Shown here: in pieces, positions 59,005-60,000 of the stretch | How positions within the stretch are numbered: position 1 is the stretch's first letter | Layout: each line of letters starts with the position of its first letter | NCBI GenBank assembly: GCA_009760855.2 | Contig: WPIO01000065.1 | Coordinates: 1,709,001-1,769,000, forward strand | Reading direction: 5' to 3' | Source of the DNA: Cristatella mucedo | Taxonomy: Eukaryota; Bryozoa; Phylactolaemata; Cristatellidae | Length of the DNA: 60,000 bases | Notes under the pieces: generated by a model | The model's database searches: none | What the model was told of the DNA's origin: nothing | What the model saw: only the letters and a program-made list of their open reading frames with translations | Made by a program: the position numbers and the translations under genes

Positions 59005-59080
59005 CTTTAATAATAATAATAATAATGATACATTTGTATAACACCCTCAGAGAACTGAATTTCTTTCTAGGGTTAGTGGC
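59005..59080 (-). mobile_element. LINE/SINE 3' tail fragment
   Basis: (TAA)n, then the complement of the L2-type tail (AACACCCTCAGAGAACTGAATTTCTTTCTAGG). Only the tail is recognisable. Confidence 0.65.
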
Positions 59081-59273
59081 AGCTTTGTCCCCAATGCATT
59101 GCCTGTTCTTTTCCAGCATCTTCGGTGCTGCTCCTATTTGAAGCACTCTTAAACGCCAACAGCTACAATTCGACATATGCCTTTCTCTCTCCATGCAAGC
59201 ACAGAGTATCGGCTTGTTAGATCTGCATCAGTTTCAAAGCATTTCTTAGCACCTTATCACACAATCTAGAGAT

Positions 59274-59309
<36 letters not shown>

Positions 59310-59319
59310 GGGAGAGAGA

Positions 59320-59400
<81 letters not shown>
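59274..59400. repeat. (GA)n microsatellite
   Basis: About 127 bases of GA with three GGGAGAGAGAGA interruptions near 59298-59325. Confidence 0.97.
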
Positions 59401-59402
<2 letters not shown>

Positions 59403-59765
59403 GATAATCACTCAGCCTAGCTTCTTTCTAGAGAGATCAGCTATATTGGCTATCATGCATCAAGTATTGATACTGTATGCGGTGTGTAACTTCGAATGTC
59501 TCGTGGATGGGTATACTCACGGTTTCCTAAAATAAAAGGAGGCACGTGCCGTAAGGGCGTTCTGCCAACAATAAAATCTTTTATTCGAGCATGCTTGAAT
59601 CCCACCTCAAGTAGGAAGGTTAGACTCTAAAGAATATAACGAGTCAATCTTTCAAGCCACACTCAGCTCTTGGACCAGGATGGGACAATGAAACCTAGAT
59701 AGAAATCGACAGCCACGAAGCTCAGCCAGAGGAGATCCATAAAATATGGCGGGCAATAGCTATCC

Positions 59766-59957
<192 letters not shown>

Positions 59958-60000
59958 AGGTAAAACAAACGAGAACAAATGCCTACCGGAAGTAGTGGGG

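Overview
The window looks like nuclear DNA from an animal, most likely an invertebrate. It shows spliced genes with GT-AG introns, several families of 5'-truncated non-LTR retrotransposons of L2/CR1 type, two tRNA-derived SINE families, hAT transposons, and very long dinucleotide and trinucleotide repeats. There are no operons, ribosome binding sites or CRISPR arrays. The genus cannot be named from the sequence. A SPIN-type hAT element and a sigma-class glutathione S-transferase are both present, and a mollusc or flatworm would fit, but neither is diagnostic. Many long open frames are only microsatellites translated into Ser-Leu, Arg-Glu, Cys-Val, Ala or Gln runs, and they are not annotated as genes.

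Layout. 0-5 kb: GA repeats, a Ty3/gypsy integrase relic, and the best-preserved retrotransposon (LINE A, 1744-3927). 5-15.3 kb: AT-richer DNA with SINEs, a hAT-like MITE, decayed LINE copies, an unclassified dispersed repeat (X) and a 186-bp SPIN element with an intact target-site duplication. 15.9-28 kb: GC- and CpG-rich blocks alternating with repeats, including a frame-broken coiled-coil reading frame over a 21-bp minisatellite. 28-35.4 kb: a GC-rich, CpG-rich block with long GA arrays and one candidate first coding exon at 32563. 35.4-40.1 kb: the one clearly identified gene, a sigma-class GST (prostaglandin-D-synthase-like) on the + strand in six exons. 40.5-53 kb: a probable unidentified gene on the - strand (Ala/Ser/Gln-rich; three exons seen, at least one missing), converging on the GST gene, with many LINE copies in its introns. 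53-60 kb: nested LINE A and LINE B copies, then GA and CA repeats.

How it fits together. The GST gene and the - strand gene converge. A 10-base site at 40537-40546 carries a poly(A) hexamer for each strand. LINE A, its hairpin 3' tail, and a SINE family with the same tail form a plausible autonomous/parasite pair that accounts for much of the dispersed repeat content. Intersections between repeats (LINE B inside LINE A, LINE A inside antisense LINE A, SINE A inside repeat X, repeat X inside LINE A) give a relative chronology.
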